Shown: one piece after another, positions 8,558 through 17,708 of the stretch | How the letters are laid out: each line of letters starts with the position of its first letter | Position numbering within the stretch: position 1 is the stretch's first letter | The notes under the pieces: generated by a model | The model's input: the letters and a program-made list of their open reading frames with translations, nothing else | Databases searched by the model: none | What the model was told of the DNA's origin: nothing | DNA from: CAZRHR01 sp964578885 | Lineage (GTDB): Bacteria; Bacteroidota; Bacteroidia; CAIKAF01 | DNA length: 64,000 nucleotides | Assembly: GCA_964578885.1 (NCBI GenBank) | Contig: CAZOEO010000010.1 | Span: 51,213 to 115,212, forward strand | Reading direction: 5' to 3' | Program-made: the position numbers and the translations under genes

Positions 8558-10540
8558 TTATTTATAACTACGGGTAGAAGGTTTCACATTTTCGAAGACG
8601 AGGTCTTCACGGTGGTGAACCGGTTCGGCATCTTTGCCTTTGTATTCCCAGGCAGATACGAACGCGAACTTTTCGTCGTCACGAAGTGCTTCTCCGTCTG
8701 GTGTTTGAAATTCTTCACGGAAGTGACCACCGCAAGATTCTTCACGGTTCAAGGCATCCCGACACATGAGTTCTCCCAACTCCAAGAAGTCGGCCACCCG
8801 ACCGGCTTTTTCGAGTTCGGGGTTCATGCCATCGGCTTTTCCGGGGATGCGCACGTTTTTATAAAAATCTTCGCGCAGAGCCTGGATTTCCCGGATAGCT
8901 TTATTCAAACCTTCCGCATTTCTGGCCATACCGCATTCGTCCCACATGATTTTACCCAAAGCCCGGTGATAATCGTCTACCGTTTTGGTGCCTTTGATGC
9001 TCATTAACTGCTGAATCTGGTCTTTTACCTCTTTTTCGGCAGCATCGAACTCGGGCGTGTTGGTCGGAATTTTACCGGTTCTAATGTCGTCTGCAAGATA
9101 TTCGCCAATGGTATAAGGAATCACAAAATATCCATCTGCCAAACCTTGCATAAGGGCGGAAGCTCCAAGGCGGTTGGCTCCATGATCGGAGAAATTGGCT
9201 TCTCCAAGTACATACAAACCTGGAACGGTACTCATCAGATTATAATCGACCCACAAACCACCCATGGTGTAATGCACTGCCGGATAAATCCGCATGGGCA
9301 CTTCGTATGGGTTTTCGCCGGTGATTTTCTCATACATATCGAAGAGGTTGCCATACTTAGAGGCCACCACATCTCTTCCTAATTTATATACAAGCGCCTC
9401 GGATGGCTGAGCAATATTTTGTTTAGCAGCTTCAGCCTGTCCGTAACGCATAATAGCGTCTCTGTAGTCCAGATAAACGGCCATGCGTGATTGTCCAACA
9501 CCGTAACCGGCATCGCAACGCTCTTTGGCTGCACGTGATGCCACGTCCCGAGGTACCAGGTTTCCGAAGGACGGATATCTGCGCTCGAGGTAATAATCTC
9601 TTTCGTTTTCAGGAATATCGTTGGCAGGTCGTTGATCATTTTGCTTGGCGGGCACCCAAATACGACCGTCGTTCCGAAGGGATTCGGACATGAGGGTCAA
9701 TTTCGACTGATATTCGCCAGAAACGGGAATACAGGTCGGGTGAATTTGCGTAAAGCAAGGGTTCGCGAAATAGGCGCCTTTGCGGTGGGCTTTCCATGCT
9801 GCTGTCACATTGGACCCCATGGCGTTGGTGGACAAGAAAAATACGTTTCCATAACCTCCGGTGCAAAGAAGCACAGCGTGGGCGGAATGTCTTTCCAATT
9901 CACCGGTAACCAGGTTACGTGCAATAATGCCCCGCGCTTTTCCATCGATGGTCACCAGATTCACCATTTCATGCCGCGCATACATGGTTACTTGTCCGGA
10001 GGCCACCATTCTTTCTAAAGCAGAATAAGCTCCAAGAAGCAGTTGCTGACCGGTTTGGCCTTTGGCATAGAAAGTACGGGACACTTGTACACCACCAAAA
10101 GAGCGGTTATCCAATAATCCGCCGTATTCACGAGCAAAAGGCACACCTTGCGCTACACATTGGTCGATAATATTAACGGACACTTCGGCCAGACGGTGCA
10201 CATTGGCTTCCCGTGCACGGTAGTCGCCACCTTTAATGGTATCGTAGAAAAGGCGGTACACGGAGTCACCGTCGTTTCTGTAGTTTTTAGCCGCATTAAT
10301 TCCACCTTGCGCGGCGATTGAGTGGGCGCGTCTGGGGCTATCCTGAAAGCAAAATGCTTTTACTTTATAACCCATTTCGGCTAAAGATGCGGCGGCAGAA
10401 GCCCCTGCCAAACCGGTTCCCACCACAATAATGTCGATGTTTCGCTTATTGGCGGGATTCACCAAACGAACGGTGTTTTTATGGTTTTGCCATTTTTCGG
10501 CAAGGTTTCCCTTTGGTATGTTAGCATTCAGTACACTCAT
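8558..10540 (-). CDS. sdhA: Succinate dehydrogenase/fumarate reductase flavoprotein subunit
   Basis: The catalytic subunit that interconverts succinate and fumarate. The FAD-binding Rossmann motif is VVGTGLAGASAAASLAEMG (about residues 39-57). The FAD-attachment histidine is His73 in RRAHSIAAQGGINAAKN. The active-site region includes HPTCIPVSGEY, and the C-terminal capping region contains LGEANFSDHGANRLGASALM. At 660 aa it is the long form typical of Bacteroidota. It lies 19 bases upstream of sdhB and 33 bases downstream of sdhC. Confidence 0.97.
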   Translation of the reverse strand: MSVLNANIPKGNLAEKWQNHKNTVRLVNPANKRNIDIIVVGTGLAGASAAASLAEMGYKVKAFCFQDSPRRAHSIAAQGGINAAKNYRNDGDSVYRLFYDTIKGGDYRAREANVHRLAEVSVNIIDQCVAQGVPFAREYGGLLDNRSFGGVQVSRTFYAKGQTGQQLLLGAYSALERMVASGQVTMYARHEMVNLVTIDGKARGIIARNLVTGELERHSAHAVLLCTGGYGNVFFLSTNAMGSNVTAAWKAHRKGAYFANPCFTQIHPTCIPVSGEYQSKLTLMSESLRNDGRIWVPAKQNDQRPANDIPENERDYYLERRYPSFGNLVPRDVASRAAKERCDAGYGVGQSRMAVYLDYRDAIMRYGQAEAAKQNIAQPSEALVYKLGRDVVASKYGNLFDMYEKITGENPYEVPMRIYPAVHYTMGGLWVDYNLMSTVPGLYVLGEANFSDHGANRLGASALMQGLADGYFVIPYTIGEYLADDIRTGKIPTNTPEFDAAEKEVKDQIQQLMSIKGTKTVDDYHRALGKIMWDECGMARNAEGLNKAIREIQALREDFYKNVRIPGKADGMNPELEKAGRVADFLELGELMCRDALNREESCGGHFREEFQTPDGEALRDDEKFAFVSAWEYKGKDAEPVHHREDLVFENVKPSTRSYK

Positions 10541-10573
10541 GACGGCTGAATATGTAATTCTTTGAAAAGAAGG

Positions 10574-11260
10574 TTAAGACTGGACAATAAACAGGTACAC
10601 AGGAATCAGGGCGAACAAAACGCTCACCACCAGAGCGAATCCTTTCCCGAAGGCTTGAATCAGCGGCGTGTAAGAGGAGTGATTTACTCCAATGCTTTGA
10701 AAGCCGGAAGAAAAGCCATGCCAAAGGTGAAATCCAACGGCAGCCATACTGACTACATATAGTGCCACGTACCACCAAACTTTAAAGGATTCAAGAACCA
10801 CGGTATATAAATCGCGATTTCCTGCGGCATCCATTGGGATTTCTCCGAAATGCATTTTGAACCAAAAGTTAGACATGTGCATCACAAGAAAAACAAGGAT
10901 GACCGTTCCCAGTACGCCCATGTTTCTGGAGCTCCAAATGGCGTTCGCTGCATCATTTTTGGCATAATATTTTACCGGACGAGCGCTTTTGTTGCGCATG
11001 GTTAATACAATACCGTCGATTACGTGAAACAACACCGAAAAGTAGGTGAGATAGGAAAGAAGTTTCACCGCGGGATTGGTCGTCATGAATTTAGCGTAGG
11101 CATTGAACTGAAGCTGCGCTACATCTTTTGGAAGAAACAATTGCAGGTTTCCGGCAAGGTGGCCTGCTAAAAACAGACATAAAAACAATCCCGTAAGGGC
11201 CATGAACACCTTTTTCCCGATGGAAGACTTTAGTAGTCCGTAACTTGCTGTTTGGGCCAT
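10574..11260 (-). CDS. sdhC: Succinate dehydrogenase cytochrome b subunit
   Basis: The single large membrane anchor of a type B complex, which usually reacts with menaquinone and carries two haems. The 228-aa protein has five predicted helices. Candidate haem-ligand histidines sit in FLAGHLAGN, FHVIDG, VMHMSNF and GFHLWHGF. It is the first gene of sdhCAB. The menaquinone genes at 45.6-49.4 kb fit this quinone preference. A perfect -7 box (TATTTTTG) lies 25 bases upstream of the ATG. Confidence 0.94.
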   Translation of the reverse strand: MAQTASYGLLKSSIGKKVFMALTGLFLCLFLAGHLAGNLQLFLPKDVAQLQFNAYAKFMTTNPAVKLLSYLTYFSVLFHVIDGIVLTMRNKSARPVKYYAKNDAANAIWSSRNMGVLGTVILVFLVMHMSNFWFKMHFGEIPMDAAGNRDLYTVVLESFKVWWYVALYVVSMAAVGFHLWHGFSSGFQSIGVNHSSYTPLIQAFGKGFALVVSVLFALIPVYLFIVQS

Positions 11261-11285
11261 GTGGTAAGTTTCGTTTAGTTGTGTG

Positions 11286-11293
11286 CAAAAATA
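11286..11293 (-). promoter_or_regulatory. Bacteroidota -7 box for sdhCAB
   Basis: TATTTTTG on the minus strand matches TAnnTTTG exactly and would give a leader of about 20 bases before sdhC. No good -33 TTG is visible. Confidence 0.55.
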
Positions 11294-11440
11294 AGAATTA
11301 CCCTGTTGAGGTGAGTATTCCTTTCGGGGATTCGCTTATTTAGAATCATTTTAAAGTTTAGCACAATTTTATAACAATGGAAGGATTCGAGATGTTCGCG
11401 GTACATGAAAAAGTATTTTAGAGCAGAAATAAACTAAAGA

Positions 11441-13024
11441 ATGCGATTTACCTTAACCATGGTCCTGTTTGCATTGATTGTAAAGACCGTTCCTGCCATA
11501 TCAGCCCAAAATCAAGGCCCGTTTTTCCAAGCAGCCAAGGCCGCCTATGCAGCAGATCGTTTTACAGATGCCATCACCCTTTCACAAATCACCCTTTCTT
11601 CTCATCCGGAAAATGAGGAAGCTTTGAGCATTTTGCTGCGCGCAGGTCTTCAAGTTTCCAATGCGCCGGATACTTTATTCGAGCGCTGGGATTCGCGGAT
11701 TAGAGCAAGCCAAAACCCGTTGGTGTGGCAGCCTTTCATTTTACACCATATCCGTGCCCATCGCATCGATACCGCAGAAGCCTTGCTTGCCACTATGGAA
11801 AAAGTAGCTCCCGACAAGTTGACGTCGCTAGGACTGCGCAGTTATCTCGCTTATCATCAAAAAGATGACGAAAAATTAGCGCAACTTATTCCGCTTTTTC
11901 TTGTCGAGGATAAACAGGCCGATCATCTGGATTTTATCATGTGGATACTTTATTCCTGGACAAAAGAAAAAGGAAAAGAAAATCTTTTGGGCTTACCTGT
12001 TTTCCAGGGAAAAGAAGATGTTTCCCTTTTTCTTCGGTCCATTGTTCTGGACGACCCTAAAAAATCACCAGCCATGGCCACAGAAGCAGGTCTGCTCAGC
12101 ATGAAAGAATACGACCCTAAAATCCCTTTCATTACACTTTATGGCGCAACGCAAGCACTTCGAGGAGGAAACCAAAAACCTTGGAAAAAACTCATTACCT
12201 ACTTTATAAGTAATGCAGAAGGATCGAATTTGGATGTGCTTCATCGATTTTTGACCCTGGCGCTCTCCTCGATCCCACATCAAGTAAGCCCAACAGAAGG
12301 ATATCTCTTGGGTGTGGATGTATTCGACCAGCATGATTGCCGCACACGTCCTAAACGAGATTTTCTTCTACAGTGGTTCGACTCTTGCGAAGTGGCACTG
12401 GTTCACAGCAAGGCAGAAATGTTTACGCAAGAAAACGTTTGGTCTGAATACGAACCCGTTACGGCACTTTACCTTGTTCCTGGCATGTGCGCTACACGGG
12501 AACAAGACAAAACGATACTCATGCAGCTAGCTTGCACGCGTCTGTTCATTTCCTTCTCTCAATTTGAACCACTTCAGTCTTATGAACCGAGCAATCATAA
12601 CGCCTTTCTCCCGTGGGCTTTGGCCTTGGTCCTAAAAAAACACCAAAAACACCTTACACAAGTCCCCAATTACCTGAAAGATCAATTGAAACTTTTCCCG
12701 CAAGGCGATTTACGCGCCATGGCCCAACGTTTCGACTGGCAGGAAGTCAGCTTCTATTTCTCCGACCGATTGCGAGAACAACGGTTCTATTATCTACTCG
12801 GTTTATTGGATGCGATCGTTCCTCTTTTGGCGGAAACCAACCCTGACGTCGTTTGGCCTGCAACACTTCAAGAGCAACTGCTGGAATGGAGGAGACTATC
12901 ATATAAGCCAGGCTATGTACTTGGACTATCTGAACATCAATACTTTAAGAAACTTTCCGGACAATGGGATCTGGAACATTTTGCCTATGCGATGCATGTG
13001 ATATCGGAGCAGTATCAGGAATAA
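11441..13024 (+). CDS. Secreted protein with TPR-like N-terminus, function unknown
   Basis: I do not recognise a family for this 527-aa protein. Residues 1-22 form a signal peptide (cut near ISA-Q), so it is exported. The region just after it (FFQAAKAAYAADRFTDAITL, then HPENEEALSILLRAGL) looks like tetratricopeptide repeats. The rest is mostly helical with many Leu, Phe and Trp residues and no catalytic signature that I can name. It stands alone, divergent from sdhC and converging with msrB with only one base between the stop codons. Confidence 0.75.
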   Translation: MRFTLTMVLFALIVKTVPAISAQNQGPFFQAAKAAYAADRFTDAITLSQITLSSHPENEEALSILLRAGLQVSNAPDTLFERWDSRIRASQNPLVWQPFILHHIRAHRIDTAEALLATMEKVAPDKLTSLGLRSYLAYHQKDDEKLAQLIPLFLVEDKQADHLDFIMWILYSWTKEKGKENLLGLPVFQGKEDVSLFLRSIVLDDPKKSPAMATEAGLLSMKEYDPKIPFITLYGATQALRGGNQKPWKKLITYFISNAEGSNLDVLHRFLTLALSSIPHQVSPTEGYLLGVDVFDQHDCRTRPKRDFLLQWFDSCEVALVHSKAEMFTQENVWSEYEPVTALYLVPGMCATREQDKTILMQLACTRLFISFSQFEPLQSYEPSNHNAFLPWALALVLKKHQKHLTQVPNYLKDQLKLFPQGDLRAMAQRFDWQEVSFYFSDRLREQRFYYLLGLLDAIVPLLAETNPDVVWPATLQEQLLEWRRLSYKPGYVLGLSEHQYFKKLSGQWDLEHFAYAMHVISEQYQE

Positions 13025-13025
13025 T

Positions 13026-13523
13026 TCAGGGCGCCGGGGTAAAATCCAATGCCGCACCATTGATGCAATATCGTAATCCTGTGGGCTTCGGTCCATCGTT
13101 GAACACGTGACCTAAATGTCCGCCACATTGTCCGCAAAGCACTTCGGTACGAATCATTCCATGGGAAAAATCATCCCGTTCTACGATTGATTTTTCATTG
13201 ACCGGCGCATAAAAACTAGGCCAGCCGCAATGTGCATCGAACTTGGTATCGGCGGTAAACAAAGGCGACTTGCAACCGGCGCAATGATACACACCCGATT
13301 CGTCTAAATAATACAATGGGCTGCTGTAAGGTCGCTCGGTGCCTTGCTCTCGTAAAATCCGGTATTGTTCCGGCGTCAGCTCACTTTGCCAAACGGCGTC
13401 GGTTTTTTGAATGGGAAATTCCATAACAGTGGTAGTTGAGGAAGAAGGAGATTGGCTACAGCCTGCACTGGTAAGCAATGAACCAAATAAGAGTGCGGTA
13501 ACAGCCCATCGCATGCGCATCAT
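13026..13523 (-). CDS. msrB: Peptide-methionine (R)-S-oxide reductase, lipoprotein form
   Basis: Repairs methionine-R-sulfoxide in proteins. The zinc-binding pairs are Cys81/Cys84 (CAGC) and Cys130/Cys133 (CGQC). The catalytic cysteine is Cys153 in RYCINGAALDF, and the CGWPSF and HLGHVFNDG motifs are intact. Unlike the cytosolic enzyme it begins with a lipoprotein signal peptide (lipobox LTSAGC, Cys22), so it probably acts in the periplasm on oxidised envelope proteins. It lies 50 bases downstream of the DoxX-like gene, possibly co-transcribed. Confidence 0.95.
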   Translation of the reverse strand: MMRMRWAVTALLFGSLLTSAGCSQSPSSSTTTVMEFPIQKTDAVWQSELTPEQYRILREQGTERPYSSPLYYLDESGVYHCAGCKSPLFTADTKFDAHCGWPSFYAPVNEKSIVERDDFSHGMIRTEVLCGQCGGHLGHVFNDGPKPTGLRYCINGAALDFTPAP

Positions 13524-13573
13524 TTTTTAAAAAACAAGGAAAAAGCCACTATGTTCAGGGGAATCGGCTGAAT

Positions 13574-13972
13574 TCAGGACTTTTTCACAAGACCAGCCTT
13601 CATGACGGCGAGCATGAGGAAAGGGTGCACCAGCACAAGTCGCAGCCAACCCACCCAGGCCGGCACACATAAACCATCCGGAATGCAACTGCCATTGACC
13701 ACAAAAACCACATGAACAGGAATAAATGCCACCAGAAGTCCCATGATGCCAACGGCCGCAAGAGGACGGGTTTTCTGCCATAAAAGTCCCAAACCAAAAA
13801 GAATTTCAAAAGCACCTGCCACCATATGCATAAGCTCTCCTTGGGGAATCCAGGACGGCATCAGCGCCAAATAGAATTCCGGCTGGACGAAGTGGTTCAA
13901 ACCCGCCAGGACATAAAACAAGCCCTGACCTTGGATCAGCAGCCAACGAACGATGCGTGGAGAAAAGGACAT
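13574..13972 (-). CDS. DoxX-like family membrane protein
   Basis: A 132-aa membrane protein with four predicted helices. The DoxX-like pattern is visible: an N-terminal helix with LAGLNHFVQPEFY, then MVAGAFEILFGLGLLW, then LAAVGIMGLLVAFIPVHV and a final helix RLVLVHPFLMLAVM. The NHF and GxxEI motifs are typical of the superfamily, whose members are often tied to redox or thiol stress. The msrB gene downstream would fit such a role (inference). Confidence 0.8.
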   Translation of the reverse strand: MSFSPRIVRWLLIQGQGLFYVLAGLNHFVQPEFYLALMPSWIPQGELMHMVAGAFEILFGLGLLWQKTRPLAAVGIMGLLVAFIPVHVVFVVNGSCIPDGLCVPAWVGWLRLVLVHPFLMLAVMKAGLVKKS

Positions 13973-14019
13973 GGATGGATCTGTATTCGGGAAAAAGGAA
14001 AATCGCTTCTGCGTATGGT

Positions 14020-14682
14020 CTATTGGATGCGGAATACGTAGCCCAATTGTAAGGCGATGGCCCTGTTCTGTAAGCCGGTAGCAGCCTGTACCGGATAAAA
14101 CCCTTGGGCAAATCTAACGCCGAGTGTAAAGATATGTTGAGGCACGGGTTGAAAATCCAGACCAACTCCGGCTTTTAGTCCCCAATCGAAAGATTCAAAA
14201 TTTTCACGAATGTCTGTTACTTCATCCGGAAGCACACCAGAATCATCGGTTAGTCGTCCTTTTGCCGTAAGTAAAACGCCTACGTAAGGTCCGGCTTCCA
14301 CGTGGGCAGAGAGCCAGTCTCCACCAGATCGAAGGCGAAAAAGGACAGGCACCTGACCATAATTCAGATTTTGGCTGTATGCGGCAGTTCCAATGGGCAT
14401 TCCGGAATTGTTCAGGAGCACCAAATCACTTCTGGTACCTAAACCAGAATAATTGATTTCGGAAACGATACTAAAATGTTTTCCTAAAGCTACTTCATGG
14501 TATACACCAAGGACAAATCGCAGCCCGGCATCGTAGCGAATGCCATTATTTTCCGCCGTGGGAAGAATCACCTGAGGCCCTAAATAAAAGCCAACCCGAT
14601 TAGAAATCTGCCCGTTCACGGAAGGCCAGAGACCTGCGAGGGCCACACTCAAAAACCCCAGAAAAAGAAAACGGACTTTCAT
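14020..14682 (-). CDS. Outer-membrane beta-barrel protein
   Basis: A 220-aa protein with a signal peptide (cut near VNG-Q) and alternating hydrophobic strands ending in the aromatic-rich ALQLGYVFRIQ, as expected of an outer-membrane barrel. Features such as YLGPQVILPTAENNGIRYDAGLRFVLG resemble the PorT-like/OMP_b-brl family of Bacteroidota. Function cannot be assigned. Its ATG lies inside a 23-base perfect palindrome (14677-14699), which could control its translation. It follows typA on the same strand after about 50 bases. Confidence 0.8.
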   Translation of the reverse strand: MKVRFLFLGFLSVALAGLWPSVNGQISNRVGFYLGPQVILPTAENNGIRYDAGLRFVLGVYHEVALGKHFSIVSEINYSGLGTRSDLVLLNNSGMPIGTAAYSQNLNYGQVPVLFRLRSGGDWLSAHVEAGPYVGVLLTAKGRLTDDSGVLPDEVTDIRENFESFDWGLKAGVGLDFQPVPQHIFTLGVRFAQGFYPVQAATGLQNRAIALQLGYVFRIQ

Positions 14683-14699
14683 ACCTTGAAGGTATGAAA
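14677..14699 (-). promoter_or_regulatory. Perfect palindrome enclosing the start codon of the beta-barrel gene
   Basis: The plus-strand sequence is TTTCATACCTT, a central G, then AAGGTATGAAA: 11-base arms. On the minus-strand mRNA the distal arm contains the ATG AAA start of the gene at 14682. Folded RNA would bury the start codon in a stem with a TTCAA loop. It is not followed by a T run, so it does not look like the typA terminator. It could be a translational switch or a DNA-binding site. Confidence 0.6.
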
Positions 14700-14732
14700 A
14701 TCCGTTAAAAGTTATCTACAACGTGGTAAATT

Positions 14733-16544
14733 TTACACCGTAGTAAATTTAGAAGCGTAGCGCTTGCGATCGTTTTCGTCCAGGTAAATTTTACGTAAAC
14801 GGAGCGATTTTGGCGTTACCTCTACATACTCATCGGCTTGAATGTATTCCAAAGATTCTTCAAGAGAGAAACGAATGGGCGGAGCCAGCTTTACTTTATC
14901 GTCTGCACCGGAAGCCCGCATGTTAGTCAATTTCTTGGTTTTGGTGACGTTCACGACCAGGTCGTTATCTCTGGAGTGTTCTCCAATCACTTGGCCCATG
15001 TATACCTCGTCGCCGGGTTCTACGAAGAACTTTCCGCGATCCTGCAGCTTATCCAAAGCGTATGCAATACATGTTCCTGTTTCCAGGGCAATCAACGAAC
15101 CATTGTTACGTGTTGGCGTATCGCCGCGCATGGGTTCGTATCCTTTAAACCGGTGCGCCATAACGGCTTCTCCACCCGTTACGTTGAGCAAATCGGTACG
15201 TAAACCTAAAAGACAACGGGAAGGAATTTCAAATTCAAGGTGAACAATGTCTGCACGGGGTTCCATGATTTTCATTTCCCCTTTGCGCAGCGTAACTTGT
15301 TCAATGGCTTTTCCGGAGAAGTTTTCGGGCACATCGATGGTTAAAATCTCCACCGGCTCGTGTTTCACGCCATCAATTTCGCGGAGAATCACCCTGGGTT
15401 GTCCGACCTGAAGTTCATACCCTTCGCGGCGCATGGTTTCAATGAGGATAGACAAGTGAAGAATACCGCGACCAAATACGATAAATGTATCCTGAGAATC
15501 AGTATCTTCCACTTTGAGCGCCAGGTTCTTTTCCGTTTCTTTTACAAGTCGGTCGCGCAAGTGACGGCTGGTCACAAACTGGCCTTCTTTTCCGAAAAAC
15601 GGAGAGTTGTTGATGGTAAAAACCATGCTCATGGTAGGTTCATCAATGGCAATCGGCGCCATGGCTTCCGGATTTTCGAAATCGGCAATGGTGTCGCCAA
15701 TACCAAAATCTTCCAGACCAACTACTGCGCAGATGTCGCCACAACCAACCCTTTCTGTTTTCACTTTTCCAAGTCCTTCAAAGACGTATAATTCTTTGAT
15801 CCGGCCTTTTACCGTAGTGCCATCTACACGCACCAGGGTGATGGGCTGGTTGGTTTCCAACGCACCACGAGATACACGTCCAATCGCAATTCTTCCGGTA
15901 TAACGGCTATAATCGATGCTGGTAATCTGTAATTGTGGCGTTCCGGATACCACTGAGGGAGCAGGAATGGTATCCACAATGGCTTCGAGCAGGTAGGAAA
16001 TGTCTTCAGAAGGCTTTCTCCAATCGGATCCCATCCAGTTTTGCTTGGCAGAACCATACACGGTGGGAAAATCCAGCTGATCTTGGGTGGCACCCAAACT
16101 AAACATCAAATCGAATACCGATTCCTGTACCTCTTCTGGGCGACAATTTTCTTTGTCCACCTTGTTCACCACCACAATCGGCTTCAGCCCTTTCTCAATG
16201 GCTTTAGAAAGTACATAACGGGTTTGTGGCATAGGCCCTTCAAAGGCGTCAACCAACAATAACACGCCATCGGCCATGTTAAGCACACGCTCCACTTCTC
16301 CACCGAAATCGGCGTGACCAGGCGTGTCAATAATGTTAATTTTTACGTCTTTGTAAGTAACACTTACATTCTTAGACAAAATGGTGATTCCTCTTTCTCT
16401 TTCCAGGTCATTGTTGTCCAGAATAAGTTCTCCGGATTCTTGATTTTCACGAAAAAGCCTGCAAAAATGGAGGATCTTGTCGACCAGGGTAGTTTTCCCG
16501 TGGTCTACGTGCGCGATGATCGCGACATTGCGTATTTGGTTCAT
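14733..16544 (-). CDS. typA: Translational GTPase TypA/BipA
   Basis: A ribosome-associated GTPase of the EF-G family involved in ribosome assembly and stress responses. From the ATG at 16544 the protein is 603 aa, close to the usual 607. The frame is open further to 16583, but that would add 13 residues not seen in the family. The GTPase motifs are AHVDHGKT (11-18), RGITI (51-55), DTPGH (73-77) and NKVD (127-130). The later EF-G-like domains and the C-terminal TypA domain (PIRFSLEESLEYIQADEYVEVTPKSLRLRK) are complete. Confidence 0.96.
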   Translation of the reverse strand: MNQIRNVAIIAHVDHGKTTLVDKILHFCRLFRENQESGELILDNNDLERERGITILSKNVSVTYKDVKINIIDTPGHADFGGEVERVLNMADGVLLLVDAFEGPMPQTRYVLSKAIEKGLKPIVVVNKVDKENCRPEEVQESVFDLMFSLGATQDQLDFPTVYGSAKQNWMGSDWRKPSEDISYLLEAIVDTIPAPSVVSGTPQLQITSIDYSRYTGRIAIGRVSRGALETNQPITLVRVDGTTVKGRIKELYVFEGLGKVKTERVGCGDICAVVGLEDFGIGDTIADFENPEAMAPIAIDEPTMSMVFTINNSPFFGKEGQFVTSRHLRDRLVKETEKNLALKVEDTDSQDTFIVFGRGILHLSILIETMRREGYELQVGQPRVILREIDGVKHEPVEILTIDVPENFSGKAIEQVTLRKGEMKIMEPRADIVHLEFEIPSRCLLGLRTDLLNVTGGEAVMAHRFKGYEPMRGDTPTRNNGSLIALETGTCIAYALDKLQDRGKFFVEPGDEVYMGQVIGEHSRDNDLVVNVTKTKKLTNMRASGADDKVKLAPPIRFSLEESLEYIQADEYVEVTPKSLRLRKIYLDENDRKRYASKFTTV

Positions 16545-16705
16545 AATCGGGCGCGAAGATACAGGTTTGCGTGGTTTATACAATGGGCAGTGGTTAAGCT
16601 ACCAAGAATTTAGCCCAAAAATCCCTTGCAGGAAAAGGAAATCAGGGCCGACTTTTTTTGCATAAAAAATTTGTTTCCCGAAACCGATACAGGAAATGTA
16701 TGGCA

Positions 16706-17704
16706 TTATGCCCAAAATCTCCACCATGCCCTTTTATCCTTTTTCCCCGCCTGGTAAGCCTGCGCAATTTTTCGGGACAAAAGACCTGATCGGAATTTCT
16801 TGGTTCCTTTACCTCCCAATGCATAAAACAACCATACATGGCTCAAAACATTGGGGGCATTTTTCCCGGAAGGAATGACCACCCAGGGCCGTTTGGAAGA
16901 CCCGACAATGCCGGGAGTCTTGTACCCTTCTTCTTTTAACCGTGATGGAATGGTGAGCCATGTGGCTTCGGGTAAAAAGGAAAGTTCAGTGTCTGTAGCC
17001 AAAAGATGTTGAAATCCCATGGCTTGAAACATCGGCCATTGCTGCCGAACGCGATCCGCTTGTTCATGGGTGGAAACGCGTGGCCACCAAACGTGCGTCA
17101 ATTCCCGCGGATTCCACGCTTGCCAATGGGAATGAGCGGGTTCGGGCATATCACCCGTCCAAACCATGATTCCATTGGCTTGCGCCGCCGGAGAAATGGT
17201 AAGCCAATCAGTTTGTGAAACGCCCCTGGACACCCAGGTGGCCACATGCACGGATTGTCCGGGAATGCCCGCGGACAGGGTTGGAAAATCTCTGGTCAGT
17301 TCATCGGGCAGAATGGTTAAACGATTCAGCATATTTTGAAACGCCAAGCCGGGAACATGATCCAAAAAAGGACTAACGGGCATGGAAAGGGCTTTGGCCA
17401 ATAGGAAAAGACTGCGGGCCGGATTCCCGGTGATGGCATAGGCATGCTTCAAGGAAAGCATAAATTCCGGATGATTGGAAACCAAAATTTTAACGGCACC
17501 ATCAGGAAGTTGTTTCAACCATTTTTCCTCCTTTTCCAGAAAATGGGAAGATCCGGTCAGCAACCAAAATCCATCTGTTTGCGTTTTGGTTTCATGCCTA
17601 AGTGGAAAGCCATTGGCCATCATCGTGCTAAAAGCAACAGACAGTTCCGGAGAAGCCGCTTCAAAGGGAAAATAGGCGGGCAGAAGCCATGGCCGTGGTG
17701 TCAT
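16706..17704 (-). CDS. Protein of unknown function, 332 aa
   Basis: I do not recognise this protein. It has no signal peptide or membrane helix, is rich in tryptophan and proline, and ends in a basic tail (KKDKRAWWRFW). No catalytic motif is evident. It begins only 4 bases after the stop of the fibrinogen-like secreted protein, so the two are very likely co-transcribed, but its cytoplasmic character makes it an odd partner. Codon use and composition resemble the neighbours. Confidence 0.7.
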   Translation of the reverse strand: MTPRPWLLPAYFPFEAASPELSVAFSTMMANGFPLRHETKTQTDGFWLLTGSSHFLEKEEKWLKQLPDGAVKILVSNHPEFMLSLKHAYAITGNPARSLFLLAKALSMPVSPFLDHVPGLAFQNMLNRLTILPDELTRDFPTLSAGIPGQSVHVATWVSRGVSQTDWLTISPAAQANGIMVWTGDMPEPAHSHWQAWNPRELTHVWWPRVSTHEQADRVRQQWPMFQAMGFQHLLATDTELSFLPEATWLTIPSRLKEEGYKTPGIVGSSKRPWVVIPSGKNAPNVLSHVWLFYALGGKGTKKFRSGLLSRKIAQAYQAGKKDKRAWWRFWA

Positions 17705-17708
17705 GTCT

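Noticed and set aside
8483..9007. 174-codon plus-strand frame across sdhB/sdhA
   Set aside because: It lies opposite two certain conserved genes and its translation resembles no protein; a shadow frame.
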